NCBI GenBank assembly: GCA_941918925.1
Contig: OW799237.1
Coordinates: 16,039,201-16,103,200, forward strand
Direction: 5' to 3'
Length of the DNA stretch: 64,000 nucleotides
DNA from: Phyto melanocephala
Taxonomy: Eukaryota; Arthropoda; Insecta; Diptera; Rhinophoridae
The notes beneath the pieces are model-generated. The model did not search any database, was not told the DNA's origin, and saw nothing but the letters and a program-made list of their open reading frames with translations. Below are positions 1-11,536 of this stretch, piece after piece; position 1 is the first letter of the stretch, and each line of letters starts with the position of its first letter. Made by a program: the position numbers and the translations under genes.

Positions 1-1689
1 TCTGACCATTTATGACTGAGAATTGAGCCTAATAGACGTACGCTCTTGATTTTTATTGAGATTGACCAAAAAAATACGAATATTTTATTTTATGAATACG
101 ATAATAAATTATGCATAGTTTTTGGGTGTAGTTGGTATACTTGTATGCTTATTCTTGTTTACGAATGTATATAATGTGAAGTCCTTTGTTTGTTAACTGT
201 ACGTTGCACGAACATGATCACATACAACAAGGAGGTATAAGCCATCATGATGGCATGCCACCAATCAGCAACAGCTAGGGTTAAACAAGTCTAAATTTGT
301 TTTATTAGCAACTTATATAAATATACTAAAAGTTGCGTATTTACACTGTTGTCAAAGGTATATTGGGATTAAGCAACTAATATTTTGCTCTGTAGACCGT
401 TGACTTCAAGCTTCCCACTCTATTACTTAGCTTCTAAATCTTAGTTCTTTCCATGCAATTATTGAAAATTTAAGCTCGCAGAAAATCATTTAAATTTTGC
501 CAAGAAAGTATTACAATAGCTAGAGGATCCTTTTTTATTCTTGAAAAGAATGTCCTTTGGAGCAAAATATTTGTTCCTTTGAGACAAGAGTTAAGTTTGA
601 ATAATGTCAGTTGAATATGGCACAGATTGCCATAACCTAATGGTGTTTCTACCACAGTGTTTCTAGGGATCCAACGATTGTTCAAGTTTGGCTTGTTATA
701 AAACATCCCCTTACACAGGTAGCAATTATGCCGTACAATGATAATATATTTATATATACATATTTACAGCCACATTGCTTAAGAGCTAGGGACTATTTGA
801 ACACTACTTTTTCTTCTTTAAGGTCCGACACAAGGTCGAGAATCAGCCATTAATGAAGCGGCGAAACAGTTTTTTCCTATTGAAAACCACCACTGGTTCC
901 CGAAGAGATCACACCAATAAATCTTCTAGAAAAACTTCTAGTTTCTAACTGATTTCCGCGATACCAGATAGTTCTGTGATCAGTATTAGATATTTCTGAC
1001 CAGAGGTTTCTCAATTAAATTATGGTTTTGAGCAGTCATAGGTGATGGTAATACTTTTTTACCCCTAGAATTGACACCAAGGTGTGATTTCCTTTTCCCG
1101 TATTCAATCCACCTATGTTTTACCCGGTTATAAGCACTAGTAATAAACAAGTTTTAAAAATGATAAAAAAAAATATATTTGACGACTTTAAGATAAACTT
1201 TTACTTAAAAATAATAAAAATTTGCGACAAGATTTATTGAAACCGCTACACCTACCCAAAGGTTCTACAAAATATTATATGCTTCACCTAAAGACAAACT
1301 CTATATAAGAAGCTTATTTTTATGCATATAGAACATTCTATAGCGATGTAAAGACTGACAATAAAACAATGATTACAAATCATGTAAATAAATCTCCAAA
1401 ATTCGCGATGAGAATCAACTGAAAGTTGAACCTGATTTTTATCGTCAAATCATCTTCAGCGATTACGCTCAAGGCTTTACAGGTATGTAAACAAGAGGAA
1501 TTGTAAATTTTGGAGATAAAACGTATGAGACTCCATTGCAACCCCGAAAAATATCGGTTTATTGCGGTTTGAATGCCAAAGGTATTATTTGACTTAATAT
1601 CCAAAATAGGTGCTAATTTGTAGTTTCTTGATTCCTTACATCATTGAAAATCATTTGGAGAAGAAATGATTCTAATACAACTGAGCAAC
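1..1689. other. AT-rich stretch, no gene recognised
   Basis: Short frames on both strands (for example 470-706 and 1380-1604, minus) have AT-driven composition, and I see no domain or motif in them. No repeat family found elsewhere in the window was recognised here. Confidence 0.6.
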
Positions 1690-1961
1690 ATATAATATAG
1701 CACACGAAACCATCACTTTATTGAGCCAAATGTTAAGTGACCGAATTATCTCAGGGAATTTACGTACGACTTGGCTACATCGTTTGTGTAATTCCAACTC
1801 TTTGGACTACTTTTTGTAAGGGTATGTCATATGTGTATGCCAGCAGCGATTGATTGTTTTAAATCCAACATGCGCCGCACTATTGAAGAAATAAGACCGG
1901 GCTTGCTCGCCAGGATGGCATTTATAAAGCGCAGTCGCGAAGGCCATATGCCAGAAATTAT
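1690..1961 (+). pseudogene. Tc1/mariner transposase C-terminal relic, interrupted by Helentron A
   Basis: Conceptual translation in more than one frame gives pieces typical of the catalytic and C-terminal part of an insect Tc1/mariner transposase: ATYNIAHETITLL (family pattern QDGATCHTA..TI.LL), LDYFL followed by a stop then GYV (family PLDFFLWGYV), and SNMRRTIEEIRPGLLARM followed by IKRSREGHMPEII. The last motif normally sits a few residues from the protein end. It breaks off exactly where the TATACCC start of the rolling-circle element begins. Frameshifts, a stop and loss of the N-terminal half mean it is inactive. The assignment rests on motif recognition; the subfamily is not determined. 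Confidence 0.7.
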
Positions 1962-2545
1962 TATACCCGCCACCAAAAAAATGGTGGGGGTATATTCATT
2001 TTGTCATTCCGTTTGTAACACATCGAAATATCCATTTTAGACCCCATAAAGTATATATATTCTGAATCAGGGTTTGATTTGATGACGATCTAGCTATGTC
2101 CGTCCGTCTGTCCATCTGTCCGTCTGTCCGTCTGTTGAAAGCACGATAGAGGTCGCACCGAAAAAGCTAATGGGCTCAAATTTTGCCAGAATCTTTGAAA
2201 ATGGGCTTAATCGGAATATTAGGAAGGGAGTTATAGGTCGAAAAAACCGTGTCCTTCAAACATCGAATAAAATGGAATTGTGTCCAAACGCATTAACGTA
2301 GACTCATGAAACTTGGAATATATATTTCTCGAGTCAAAACAATATTTCTTTCTAAAAATTATCAAAATCTATGCACTAGGAGAGGAGTTATCGATCAAAA
2401 TGTACGAAAATTTATACCGCACAGTGTATTTTTCGGTATATTTAAAAACAAAAACGTCATAAAAGCAACAAAATTGGATGTACGACTCTGAAATTTTGCA
2501 CACTTTGTTTTTTGGTGAGGCGCTTTTTTGTAACGGAAAGTCAAT

Positions 2546-3200
2546 GTGCCACGCCCACTTTTACGCCCACCTCCCATATAACGTTTTACCTAAAATTCAT
2601 ATAATTTCTCTATTAATTAAGATTTTGGAATAACAAAGAGCTATATTGAATCACCTAAGTTGTACTCATTATCAAAAACAACTTTGACACGCCTACTATA
2701 ACGCCCACTTCTCACGTTATCTACCGTTAATAAAATTTAAAAGCTCATAAAACCGCCAAAATTAGAGGTGTGATGATCAAATTTGCTACGTATATCCCCC
2801 TAGGCAATGTCATTACTGTGCAAGAAAATTGAGGTGCCACGCCAACTTTTACGCCCACCTCTCATATAACGTTTAACCTTAAATTCATATAATTTCTCTA
2901 TTAATAAAGATTTTGGAATAATAAAGGGTTATATTCAAACACCTAAGTTGAACTCATTCGCAAAAACAACTTTGACATGCCTACTATAACGCCCACTTTT
3001 CACGTTATCTACTGTTAATGAAAGTTTAGGTGACACGCCCATTTTAACGCCTACCTCCCATATAACGGTTTATCTTAAATTCCTGTAATTCCTCTATTGA
3101 CAAAGTTTTTGGGAAAATAAAGGACTATATTGAAATATCTAAGTTGTAATTATTAGCAGAAACTTTATTGACACACCTACTTTAACGCCCACTTTCATTG
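2546..3200 (+). repeat. three imperfect internal repeat units of Helentron A
   Basis: Three diverged units begin at about 2546, 2834 and 3030 with GTGCCACGCCCACTT or close variants. Each continues with CTCCCATATAACG, an AATTCATATAATTTCTC-type block, then ACTTTGACACGCCTAC. Unit spacing is about 288 and 196 bases, so the units have suffered different indels. Internal tandem units are common in DINE-1-like elements. A related block with GTGCCACGCCCACTT also occurs near 27570. Confidence 0.75.
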
Positions 3201-3246
3201 AAAGAATATATTTACAAAAGCATTTTAGTAGCATATCGAAGTTATA

Positions 3247-3862
3247 GAGGGTGGTTAAATTTTAAGGATCGATGTTGAATTTAAATAAAACACAAATTAT
3301 TTAGGATATTATTATCATTTCTTTTTATAATGATAACATTTGTATGGTTCAATTATGTATTTAACAAAATATCTGCCAAATGGCCCCCCATCCTTGGCGC
3401 CACTTCTCTATCTGATGGTCCAAATTTTCAATGACAATGTTGATGCTCAATTGTTGGGCATGATGTTGAGGCGAGGTTGACTGCTCTTTTGCCACAAGAT
3501 CGCAAAAACCAGCAGTTGTTCCCATTCAGCGAACGAAGAAGGCATTCACAGATTTTCTAACATTTTATACAGAACTGTTTTGTAGAAATTTAAATAGTTT
3601 TTAAAATTCTCCCGATTGTGGACGAATTTGAACGATTATGTTGATTAAAAGAATTACGAAGTGCACAAAATGCGATTTGATTTGAACGCCCATTTTTATA
3701 AAAAACCTGAATAACTTTAAAGCGTTGCTCATTGGCATATCTTTCCACGGATCAAATTGAGTAAGTTTGAGATTGAGAAATGTCAAGTGAAGTGCAGAAA
3801 ACAAATTTAAGGACTAGGTGTAGTTCACCTTCAACATGGGCCCTTAAAATTTAACCACCCTC
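3247..3862 (-). mobile_element. Tc1/mariner deletion derivative nested in Helentron A
   Basis: A 616-bp element flanked by TA on both sides. The terminal inverted repeats begin GAGGGTGGTTAAATTTTAAG on the left and match the reverse complement of the right end over about 32 bases with a few mismatches, including a shared ATGTTGAA. On the minus strand, decayed coding sequence near the left end reads MGGHLADILLNT. This resembles the C-terminal GGHL..IIF motif of mariner-type transposases and suggests an internally deleted autonomous parent. It is non-autonomous now. Its insertion postdates Helentron A. Confidence 0.7.
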
Positions 3863-4129
3863 TACAAAGAAAGTGATACATATTTTATTATAAAGAGATT
3901 ATTCCATAGCGATTAACAAAATAATAAATATTGTGCTTTAAATGTACACAAAATTGGTGGTGGGTATAAAAGATTCGGCACAGCCGAATATAGTGCTCTT
4001 ACTTGTTTTTATATATAAAATGCCATAAAGCTTATTAGCTGGTAAAGTCCAAAATTTGGTTCTTTCCATTGAATTTGTTGTGTTTTAATTTCGAAAAAGA
4101 CCTAGACTTCTAAAAAGCACCCAATATTT

Positions 4130-4524
4130 CCCAGCAAAAAAAAGATATGCAATATAAATAGTGAATGCATAAGTTCAACACATGATGAAGAGGTTCGATT
4201 TAGGTAAAACATGCATGATTTTAACATTAACGTGCCACTGGAGAGCATGTGTTTATATTAATAAAATTAACTTCATTATAATATATGTATAGAACGCAAG
4301 TCGAGTAGATGAAAAGAAACTTATGTTTCAAGAGTTAATAGTGCTTGTTTACACGAATTGTTTTGGATATTTTACATGCCTTTGCATGTATTTTGAACCT
4401 CAGCAATAATAACTAGTTTGTATTTGTAAGAATGCCTTCTGTTAATGCCTTCTTTTGTACTTATGAATTAGAAATAATGAAAAATGTTATTCACATTGAA
4501 CTAGTTCAAAATTTTTTTGCTGGG
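4130..4524. mobile_element. MITE with CCCAGCAAAAA termini (395 bp)
   Basis: The left end CCCAGCAAAAAAAA and the right end TTTTTTTGCTGGG are inverted repeats. The flanking dinucleotides are TT on both sides, possibly a mutated TA. The reverse complement of the interior matches 53053-53394 along most of its length, and matches parts of 21110-21400 and 39295-39530 more weakly. No coding capacity. The superfamily is uncertain; the similarly ended element at 30958-31720 is flanked by TA, which suggests a Tc1/mariner-type mechanism. Confidence 0.65.
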
Positions 4525-6396
4525 TTATTAAAGATTTTTTTTTTTATCAAATTCAAAGTATACAAAGGAACTAACTAACTTTAATTTAACTTATAAAGCA
4601 TTAATATTTGTAATTTAATCCGGGAATATGATCCAGATTTTTATTAGAAGTCAAACAGGAAAAGTCATTGATCTTTGATCAAACTTATGTCTCTCATAAA
4701 ATCTCTACTTTTACGACCGAAATTATCATCTGAAGTTAAGAGTAGTGAATTCAAATAACGATAATATTTTGAAGTTCTAACATTCTATGCCATGTTGTTA
4801 ATTTTCCACTCCCCACCTGCATGTAAATAGAACATTTTTAAAAACTCGATCATAAAAACATATAAAAACATAAGACGCCCTAAGAGGTCCACCATAAATA
4901 TCTTGAAATAACAAAAAAAAAACAATTTTTACGATTTAAGAGGAGAATAGAAAAGAGTACATCTGTCGGGTGCAGTATCTATATGCAACTAAACGATTTG
5001 AGTGCAATAAAATTGAGTATAAATTTGAACATTAACACGTATGTGTGATAAAACGGAAAAAAAATATTTTATATGTTGATTGTAAGGTCTAGTTATTTTT
5101 CCAAAAAAAAAAAAAATATATAAAAAAAATGTGAACATAAACATGAACCAAACAAAAGAATTAGTAAAACAACTTTTGTCAACACAACAACATATATCTG
5201 AATAAGTCTAAAGTCAGATCAGAGTTGGGCAAGAGAAAAGGTATTAGATAAAACATAAAAAAATATTTAATATTTATTTTGGCTCAACTCAAGTAGTCAT
5301 AAAAGCAAACAAAAGAGATGGTGTGTTCTGGTGTAAGAATACAAAATAATTTTAACATGCATGTTTTACAACCAATAAAATTGCATTTTTCACATCATAT
5401 CATTAAACACAAACACCCATTTTTATCTCTAACGGCCCTTTTAAATACAATAGAATCTTTTTCTTTAATATTTTGTAAATAACAAACATAAATTTATTTA
5501 CAGATACAGTTTTTTTTTCGTTTTTTAATTTTTTACCACTCAGTGTTAGAGGGACACTAGACTCTAGAGTTTAGGTTGTTGCATTACTTCGCCTTGCCGT
5601 ATGTCTGGGAATAACAAATAAAACAGCTGCTGCGTATGAAACTTCCAAATACAGCAACAAATATGAAACAAAAATTGTTTAAATTCTGTTAAGTTATAAA
5701 ATTGTTATACTGACCTTTAACATTATTTTTTTTTTAATAAACAAATCAAATTTCTTATTCGTTGGGAATTCTAAATATTCTCTTGAGAGCTTCTTTATTA
5801 GATTTACGTTTTTGTAAACTTTTACAACAAAAGTTTTCAAACATTCAATTTTGTTATGAAATTAAGTTTAATGAAAAAAAAACTTAAATCTTGAATATTT
5901 TTGTTTTATGATATACTAAAATATTTATGTGTATTCATATGCTGGCCGTATAAAATAATTTCGAAAAAGATGTTTAATAAAACAAAAAGTCATAAAGAAC
6001 AAAAAATTTAAAAAAAAAATGAGACAAAAATGTGGAAGTCGAGACAAGTGTTAAAAGAAATAGTTATGGCTTTGGAGAATTGTTTTAATGGGTGGTCAAG
6101 TTTTTCGTAATGAACTTACTTAAGACGAATTATATTTGTACTCGGTGGTATTTAAATATTTTCTTAAGCAATGATTAACATACAGTAGTCCCCCGTTTAG
6201 GGGCACATCGTAAAGTTCACACTTGGTTGTTTATTTGAAAGAAAAATTATTAAGGCGGTATGTGGAATTTAAATTGGGGATTTTAAAAGCTTTTCATAGG
6301 TAATTAGAGTAAGTTGATTAACTAATTATTTTAAATATTTTTTTATTCATGTCCAAACTTTTATTTAATAAGGAATTACAAACAAATTGTTAATGT
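4525..6396. other. AT-rich stretch, nothing recognised
   Basis: Very AT-rich with many homopolymer runs. I see no coding frame, RNA gene or repeat shared with the rest of the window. Confidence 0.55.
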
Positions 6397-6404
6397 ATAT
6401 CTAT

Positions 6405-7455
6405 TAGGGTGATCGACTCGGTTTTACAACCGGTGGAAAACCCGGTTTTTTCCTCTTTTTGCTGGCGGTTTCTTCAAAATGTTGATTTTTCGAATATCGA
6501 ATACACCGGTTTTTTTTATCCGAAAAACCCGGTTTTTTTTTAAATTTATTTTTATATAACCAATTATACCATAGTAATTTAGTACGCGAAAAGTTCCCGA
6601 AAATCAGAAAATAAAAACTATTAAATATTCTACCGTAATCTTGTAAGAAATATATTTGTTGTTTAAAAAAACAAATGTAAAATAAGAAAAATAATTGAGG
6701 TTAAATATTTTTTTATAGGCTATAAACCTAACGTTAAAAGTTAAAAGTAATTGAAGCATAAACTTAGCTGATCGATCACTTTTAGGTAAAAATTGTAGTT
6801 ACAATAAAGAAAAACCAATAATCTCTCCCCCCAGACCCTAATTTTAATTAATGGCATTGAGTGTCTGTCAACTTAAATTTTAATTAAACCATCGAACAAA
6901 CTAGTTTATGCCTATATTTGTATGTCTGTCAGGAAAGAAAGAAAGAATTTTTAAAATATTTACAAGATTTTCTCCCTAGGCTTTAAAATGTATTTCAAAC
7001 TACAGAAATCATTTCAAACGAAATACACTAGTGCATATTAGTTTAAAAGATCTATTTAACATTTAAAAAAGTACAGAAGGAGATATAAAAACTTATAACA
7101 GCCTTATAAAGAGTCTTATTTATTTATGTATTAATTTATTTTATTTACCTTTTGTCCTTAAATTCAACTAATTAAAACCAAACTAATCAACTGTATTAAT
7201 GTCAGTTCTTGCGTAATTGTGCAGCCAAATGTATATAAACTGTAAAAGTTTCATATTTAGACATAATTTTTATTATAATCTTTTTTAAAATATTTTTTTT
7301 AAATTTTTTCTTTAAATATTACATTTTACATATTCGAAACGGTTAACCGGTTTTTTCTCAATTTTAAAAATAGCAACCGGTTTTTTTTTTAAATTCTAAA
7401 TTTCAAACTATTTGAAAACCGGTTTCTTAAAAAAGTCGAATAATCGATCACCCTA
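6405..7455. mobile_element. non-autonomous hAT-like element with ACCGGT subterminal repeats
   Basis: The terminal inverted repeat TAGGGTGATCGA is perfect at both ends. It is flanked by an 8-bp direct repeat with one mismatch (ATATCTAT at 6397-6404, ATATCTGT at 7456-7463), the target-site length of hAT transposons. Both subterminal regions carry several copies of AACCGGTT or CCGGTTTTTT, about four per end, which could be transposase binding sites. The 1.05-kb interior is AT-rich and non-coding. Confidence 0.8.
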
Positions 7456-7484
7456 ATATCTGTTAATTGCTTTACATACCCTAC

Positions 7485-7660
7485 ACCAATATCAGTTTAT
7501 TGTTTCGTTTAAGACCCTATGGAGTACACATAAACAATTATGGTCCTTGTAGCTTTCTTAAATCGACTAATTTGTGTCCGTCTGTCTTTCAGTCTGTCTG
7601 CGGAATATATTCTCACTGTCAAATTAAGTACAATTTTGAAATAAACTAAATTTTTTTTAA
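7485..7660 (+). mobile_element. decayed 5' fragment of a Helentron/DINE-1-like element
   Basis: Shows a weak ATACCCTACACC start, AGACCCTATGGAGTACACAT (compare the GACCCCATAAAGTATATAT core of the other copies) and GTCCGTCTGTCTTTCAGTCTG, a degenerate (GTCY)n tract. No 3' hairpin end was found. Age and truncation make the boundaries approximate. Confidence 0.5.
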
Positions 7661-7787
7661 GTTTTTTGGGAATGTGGTAGCGAAATATCGGCATAAAATA
7701 ACAATAATTTTTATATAAAAAAGTGATCTTTAGCTTAAAAAAATTAAAATAACATATTGATATAAAAAGGTCGAAGACATTTACATA

Positions 7788-8517
7788 CACGCAAAGAAAA
7801 ACCATGGTTACGACATGATCACGACGGTCATATTATTTTTTCTAAAACAATATTTGGTTGTCGAAAACAAGTAATAGTTATTTTTGTTTCATTTCATCAT
7901 ATATTTTGTCACGATAGTCAAGCATTTGTTTGAATTGTATCATTTAATGATTACTTTTCGTAAAAATTTAAAAATGGTTTCATTTAAAAAAAATATGATT
8001 TAAAAAAAATAATTTTTACAAAAATAACATTATATTCAAAATCATTAAAAATTAAAAATAATCATTAAATAATAAGTGAGACAACAGTATGGTTACAAAA
8101 TAATCAAGCTATGATTTTTTTAATAATAATTTGATTTCAATTGTTCTTCTTCTTGCTGAATAAATTTTTATTATTTTAAAAGTTTAAGATGTCAAAAAAA
8201 GGAACAAAAATTTTGAAAAATTAAAATAAATTTAAAAATAAACGAGAAAATGTAAAAAAATATTGGTAAAAAATTGCAATTAAATTGGTAACTACAATCA
8301 ATATGTGTATGTTACAGCAAAAGACAATAATTTGCCGTAAAAAGGCAGAGATTGTCGATTACAATTGTAGTCACATATATGATTATTGAATGATATTTTA
8401 ACTAAACATAATAATGATAACTGGTAACCATTATTATTTTCAACATAATCATACAATTTAATCATAGTATGTTGCTCTTCGATTATGGTCACCACAACCA
8501 TATTTTTTCTTTGCGTG
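7788..8517. mobile_element. TA-flanked MITE with CACGCAAAGAAAAA termini (730 bp)
   Basis: The left end CACGCAAAGAAAAACCATGG and the right end CATATTTTTTCTTTGCGTG are inverted repeats of about 14-24 bases, bounded by TA at 7786-7787 and 8518-8519. The interior carries repeated ATGATTA and ATGGTT-like words on both strands and no coding sequence. TA duplication suggests Tc1/mariner-type mobilisation. Confidence 0.7.
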
Positions 8518-8519
8518 TA

Positions 8520-9149
8520 ATATTTGATAAACTAAATTTTTCAAAATTGTTAAGAGCTTTTGGAGTCCAATTTCTTAATATGAAAATCTTAGGAAAACTA
8601 TGAACGTGTGATTTCTTGAAGTTTAAGATAATTAATAAAGTTGTTGAGGACAAATTAGCATTTTTATAACTTTTACAAATTGAAATAAAACTTTCAGTTT
8701 TCTTAAATATCAACCAATCAATTATTTTATTTAGAAAATCTTCCGTTATGAATCTGAATAAATGAACTCTTCAGCAGTCTACAAACAGTTTTATTTACAT
8801 GAAAAATACGCCGATTTCAATGGGAAGGACTAAAATTTTATTATAACAAGTAACTGATATTCGTCAATTCGGCGTAGTAAATCCTGATCGAATTTTAAAG
8901 TTTTTTTGTTGCAGTTTCCCTTTTAAAAATTATTAATATTTTATTCGTAGAGGGTGTGCAAATTTGAGGTATTATTTTAAGTGTTATAGAAAAAGAGTTT
9001 TTTTTTTTTTTTGAGATATTTAAAATATCCTTTTTTTAGTTTATTACAAATAACCACCAGTTGAAGAAAAAAGATTAAGTGAGTTAGGTGAACCTCCAAT
9101 TACCCGGTAAGATCCTAATCTTCTACCAAAATTCTTAATCTTTATCTTA
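8520..9149. other. AT-rich stretch, nothing recognised
   Basis: The only frames are short and AT-driven. No repeat shared with other parts of the window was seen. Confidence 0.5.
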
Positions 9150-9340
9150 AAAAAAAGTTTTCAATGGTTGATATCTGTTTTATAGTGTTGTTCTTACGCT
9201 CTTGAACTGTTGTGGGATTTTGCTATACACTTTCGATTACGAAAAACCCCACAAAAATATTCGAAAGGTGTCAAATCTCATGAACACGGTTGCAATTTTA
9301 CTTGTCCTGTATGAAAAATAATAATATATTCAAGCTTTTT
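9150..9340 (-). pseudogene. Tc1/mariner transposase relic, C-terminal half, split by Helentron B
   Basis: Minus-strand translation reads IFLWGFS, stop, SKVYSKIPQQFKSV, matching the PLDYFLWG..KSKVY.NKP pattern of insect Tc1/mariner transposases. Upstream in the same direction, SRTSKIATVFMRFDTFR fits a decayed form of the segment that normally precedes it. The next upstream part of the same gene is found at 10297-10450, on the other side of Helentron B. Stops and missing N-terminus make it inactive. Confidence 0.65.
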
Positions 9341-10296
9341 TATACCCGCCACCAAAAAAATGGTGGGGGTATATTCATATTGTCATTCCGTATGTAACAC
9401 ATCGAAATATCCATTTTAGACCCCATAAAGTATATATATTCTGAATCGGGGTTTGATTTTATGACGTTCTAGCTATGTCCGTCCATCTGTTGAAAGCACG
9501 ATAGAGGTCGCACCGAAAAAGCTAGGGGGCTCAAATTTTGCCAGAATCTTTCTTATAGACAAGGCTTGTTTGTTATTGCAAATGGGCTAAATCGGAATAT
9601 AAGGAAGAGAGTTATAGCTCGTAAAGCAAGAGTAGGTCGAAAAAACCGTGTCCTTCGAACATCGGATCCCGGGAAATAAAAAAGGTGGCTACGATTCGAA
9701 AGCAGATGTTTATATTGTTTATATTGAAATTGAATTCTAATGATTTTATTTTTGATCTCATAGCTGAAGTACCTGTATTTTTGTTTTTTTTATGTGATCT
9801 TTGTCCTTCGAACATCGGATCCCGGGAAATAAAAAAGGTGGCTACGATTCGAAAGCAGATGTTTATATTGTTTATATTGAAATTGAATTCTAATGATTTT
9901 ATTTTTGATCTCATAGCTGAAGTACCTGTGTTTTTGTTTTTTTTATGTGATCATATTTGATCTCGTATCTAGAGAATAAGTAATATTTTTTTCAATAAAA
10001 AATATTTTTTCTCAATTTATATTTTAAATTCAAGTTTCTTTATTGATTTTTATAGTTTTGAAGTTTTTTTTTACATTATAAACTAAATATTTTATGCTTT
10101 TTAATAAAAAGTTTTTTTTATTAAAAACAAATTTACTTTTTATTTGTTTTGCTGCGGGATCCCGGGGTATTAAAAAGAAATCTAGCATTTCCGGGATTCA
10201 AAAATTTTCGGGAAAAAACCCTAGCTACAAAAGAACGGAAAACTGGTGGTGGATATAAAAGATTCGGCACAGCCGGATATAGTGCTCTTACTTGTT
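9341..10296 (+). mobile_element. Helentron/DINE-1-like element, copy B
   Basis: Starts with TATACCCGCCACC and a hairpin-capable GGTGGGGGTATA, as in copies A and C. It contains the GACCCCATAAAGTATATAT core and only a short GTCY tract (GTCCGTCCATCTG). It ends with GATTCGGCACAGCCGGAT and TAGTGCTCTTACTTGTT. The middle holds a 153-bp tandem duplication and two separate GGATCCCGGG motifs. It is inserted inside a mariner transposase relic. Non-coding; the open frames that cross it follow from the duplication length being divisible by three. Confidence 0.85.
9650..9955 (+). repeat. 153-bp tandem duplication inside Helentron B
   Basis: Units 9650-9802 and 9803-9955 differ at a single position that I can see (A to G near the end). 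Each begins GTCCTTCGAACATCGGATCC. Near identity shows the duplication is younger than the general decay of the element. Confidence 0.9.
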
Positions 10297-10450
10297 TACA
10301 AAAGATCCATTGTTTCTCTTGATGTGTGGCAGGTGGCACCATCCTGTTGAAACCACATATTCTTAACGTCTTAATAATAAATTTTTGCCACACAATGGAT
10401 CACCTTCCTGTAACAATTTCCATTAGCAATTGTTACTTAAAATTTGGACA
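10297..10450 (-). pseudogene. Tc1/mariner transposase relic, central part
   Basis: The minus strand reads VTIANGNCYRKVI and then, after a stop, DVKNMWFQQDGATCHTSRE followed by TMDLL. The second block contains the well-known QQDGATCHT motif around the second catalytic Asp. The frame breaks at the end of Helentron B and resumes beyond it at 9340. Together the two parts are a single old transposase gene disrupted by the rolling-circle element. Confidence 0.75.
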
Positions 10451-11536
10451 CCAGCTATTTGGTAGCAAATTTTTGAACAACATAGACTTTGGATTTTTTT
10501 TTAATTTTTATTGATAATTATAATTTTTTGAAAATATTTGTAAATTTTTAACATTCTAGATTTGTTTATAGTAAAATTATTCGTAATAAAATTTAATCAT
10601 GAAAAATATCTTTAATTGTAAAATTTAAAAATTTTATTAGTTTCTTGATCTCTAAAAGTTGTTAACTTGTTAGCTAACAACATTTTCTTACTAAAAAAGC
10701 AAGAATTTTTTCGTTGTATAGAATATAAAATAAATTTTTTCTCTTGCCTTCATAAACATCTTTTGTACCATAATAGCTTTCGTCTTTATTGTCGCTTTGG
10801 AGACAAATGCATCACTTTTTTGTAATAAATGTTAAAAATACGATTTATTTATATGACTTCTTGTCTCTATGCATGTATGTATGTGTGTAGGTATTATTTG
10901 CAGTTAAGTACGAGTTTATTATATTCTTTTTATATGTTTAACATACCTTAAAAACATATATTTCATAACTCATAAATGGAGGCAGTAAAAATTCCTTTAC
11001 ATGCATATTGCATATTGTTAAAGATTACATACAATACAATATAGAAGACAGTATGTATAAATGTAAAGAAAAACTGGGCACCAGAAGTTTCAAAAGGAGA
11101 GAATGAATGAAGAAAACATGACAAGTTAGGTGAACATGTTTGAAGAAGTAGAAAGATGTTACAGATGATGATGTAGAGAATGCTAAGAAATATTTTTATT
11201 ATGCCATCTTTATAGTTTTAGGTAATATTTTACTTTTAAGTGCTGCAGTATATCGGCCAGCTGTGTCAAGGTATGGAATCATAAATAAAATGAATAGGAA
11301 AATCTGAACGAATTAACGAACATTTTAGAGCACGAATATATTGGCAAGAGCATGATTAATAAATTCCATTCTGTGATTAGAAATATAACCAACTTAATAA
11401 TAATTTAAATATTTATAACAATGATCCAAAATTTGTAAATTAATCAAAGTGCTCATTTGCACTAAATTAGGTAAAACTTTGGATACATTTTCTGGTTTTT
11501 ATAAATACCTATTACTACAAACACTAGTTATTTTTC
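10451..11536. other. AT-rich stretch, nothing recognised
   Basis: No coding frame with domain signature and no shared repeat was seen. The first 60 bases may still be unalignable mariner relic. Confidence 0.5.

Larger units (their letters stand above)
1962..4007 (+). mobile_element. Helentron/DINE-1-like element, copy A (with nested mariner derivative)
   Basis: Starts with TATACCCGCCACC, an A-run, then GGTGGGGGTATA, which can fold into a 5' hairpin. Next come the TTGTCATTCCG block, the CCCATAAAGTATATATAT core and a run of GTCCGTCTGTCC repeats (about 2098-2135). It ends with GATTCGGCACAGCCGAAT, a short stem-loop, followed by TAGTGCTCTTACTTGTT. These features match the non-autonomous DINE-1/mini-me family of dipteran rolling-circle elements. 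The flanks are AT and TTT, without an obvious target duplication, as expected for insertion between T residues. It lies inside a mariner transposase relic and contains another mariner derivative (3247-3862). It encodes no protein of its own. Confidence 0.85.

Noticed and set aside
2098..2135. GTCC/GTCT repeats as a possible CRISPR-like or satellite array
   Set aside because: It is the proto-microsatellite typical of DINE-1/mini-me elements and occurs at the same place in the other copies.
9612..9960. 91-100 codon frames on both strands
   Set aside because: They are open only because a 153-bp unit, divisible by three, is duplicated; they lie within a non-coding Helentron.
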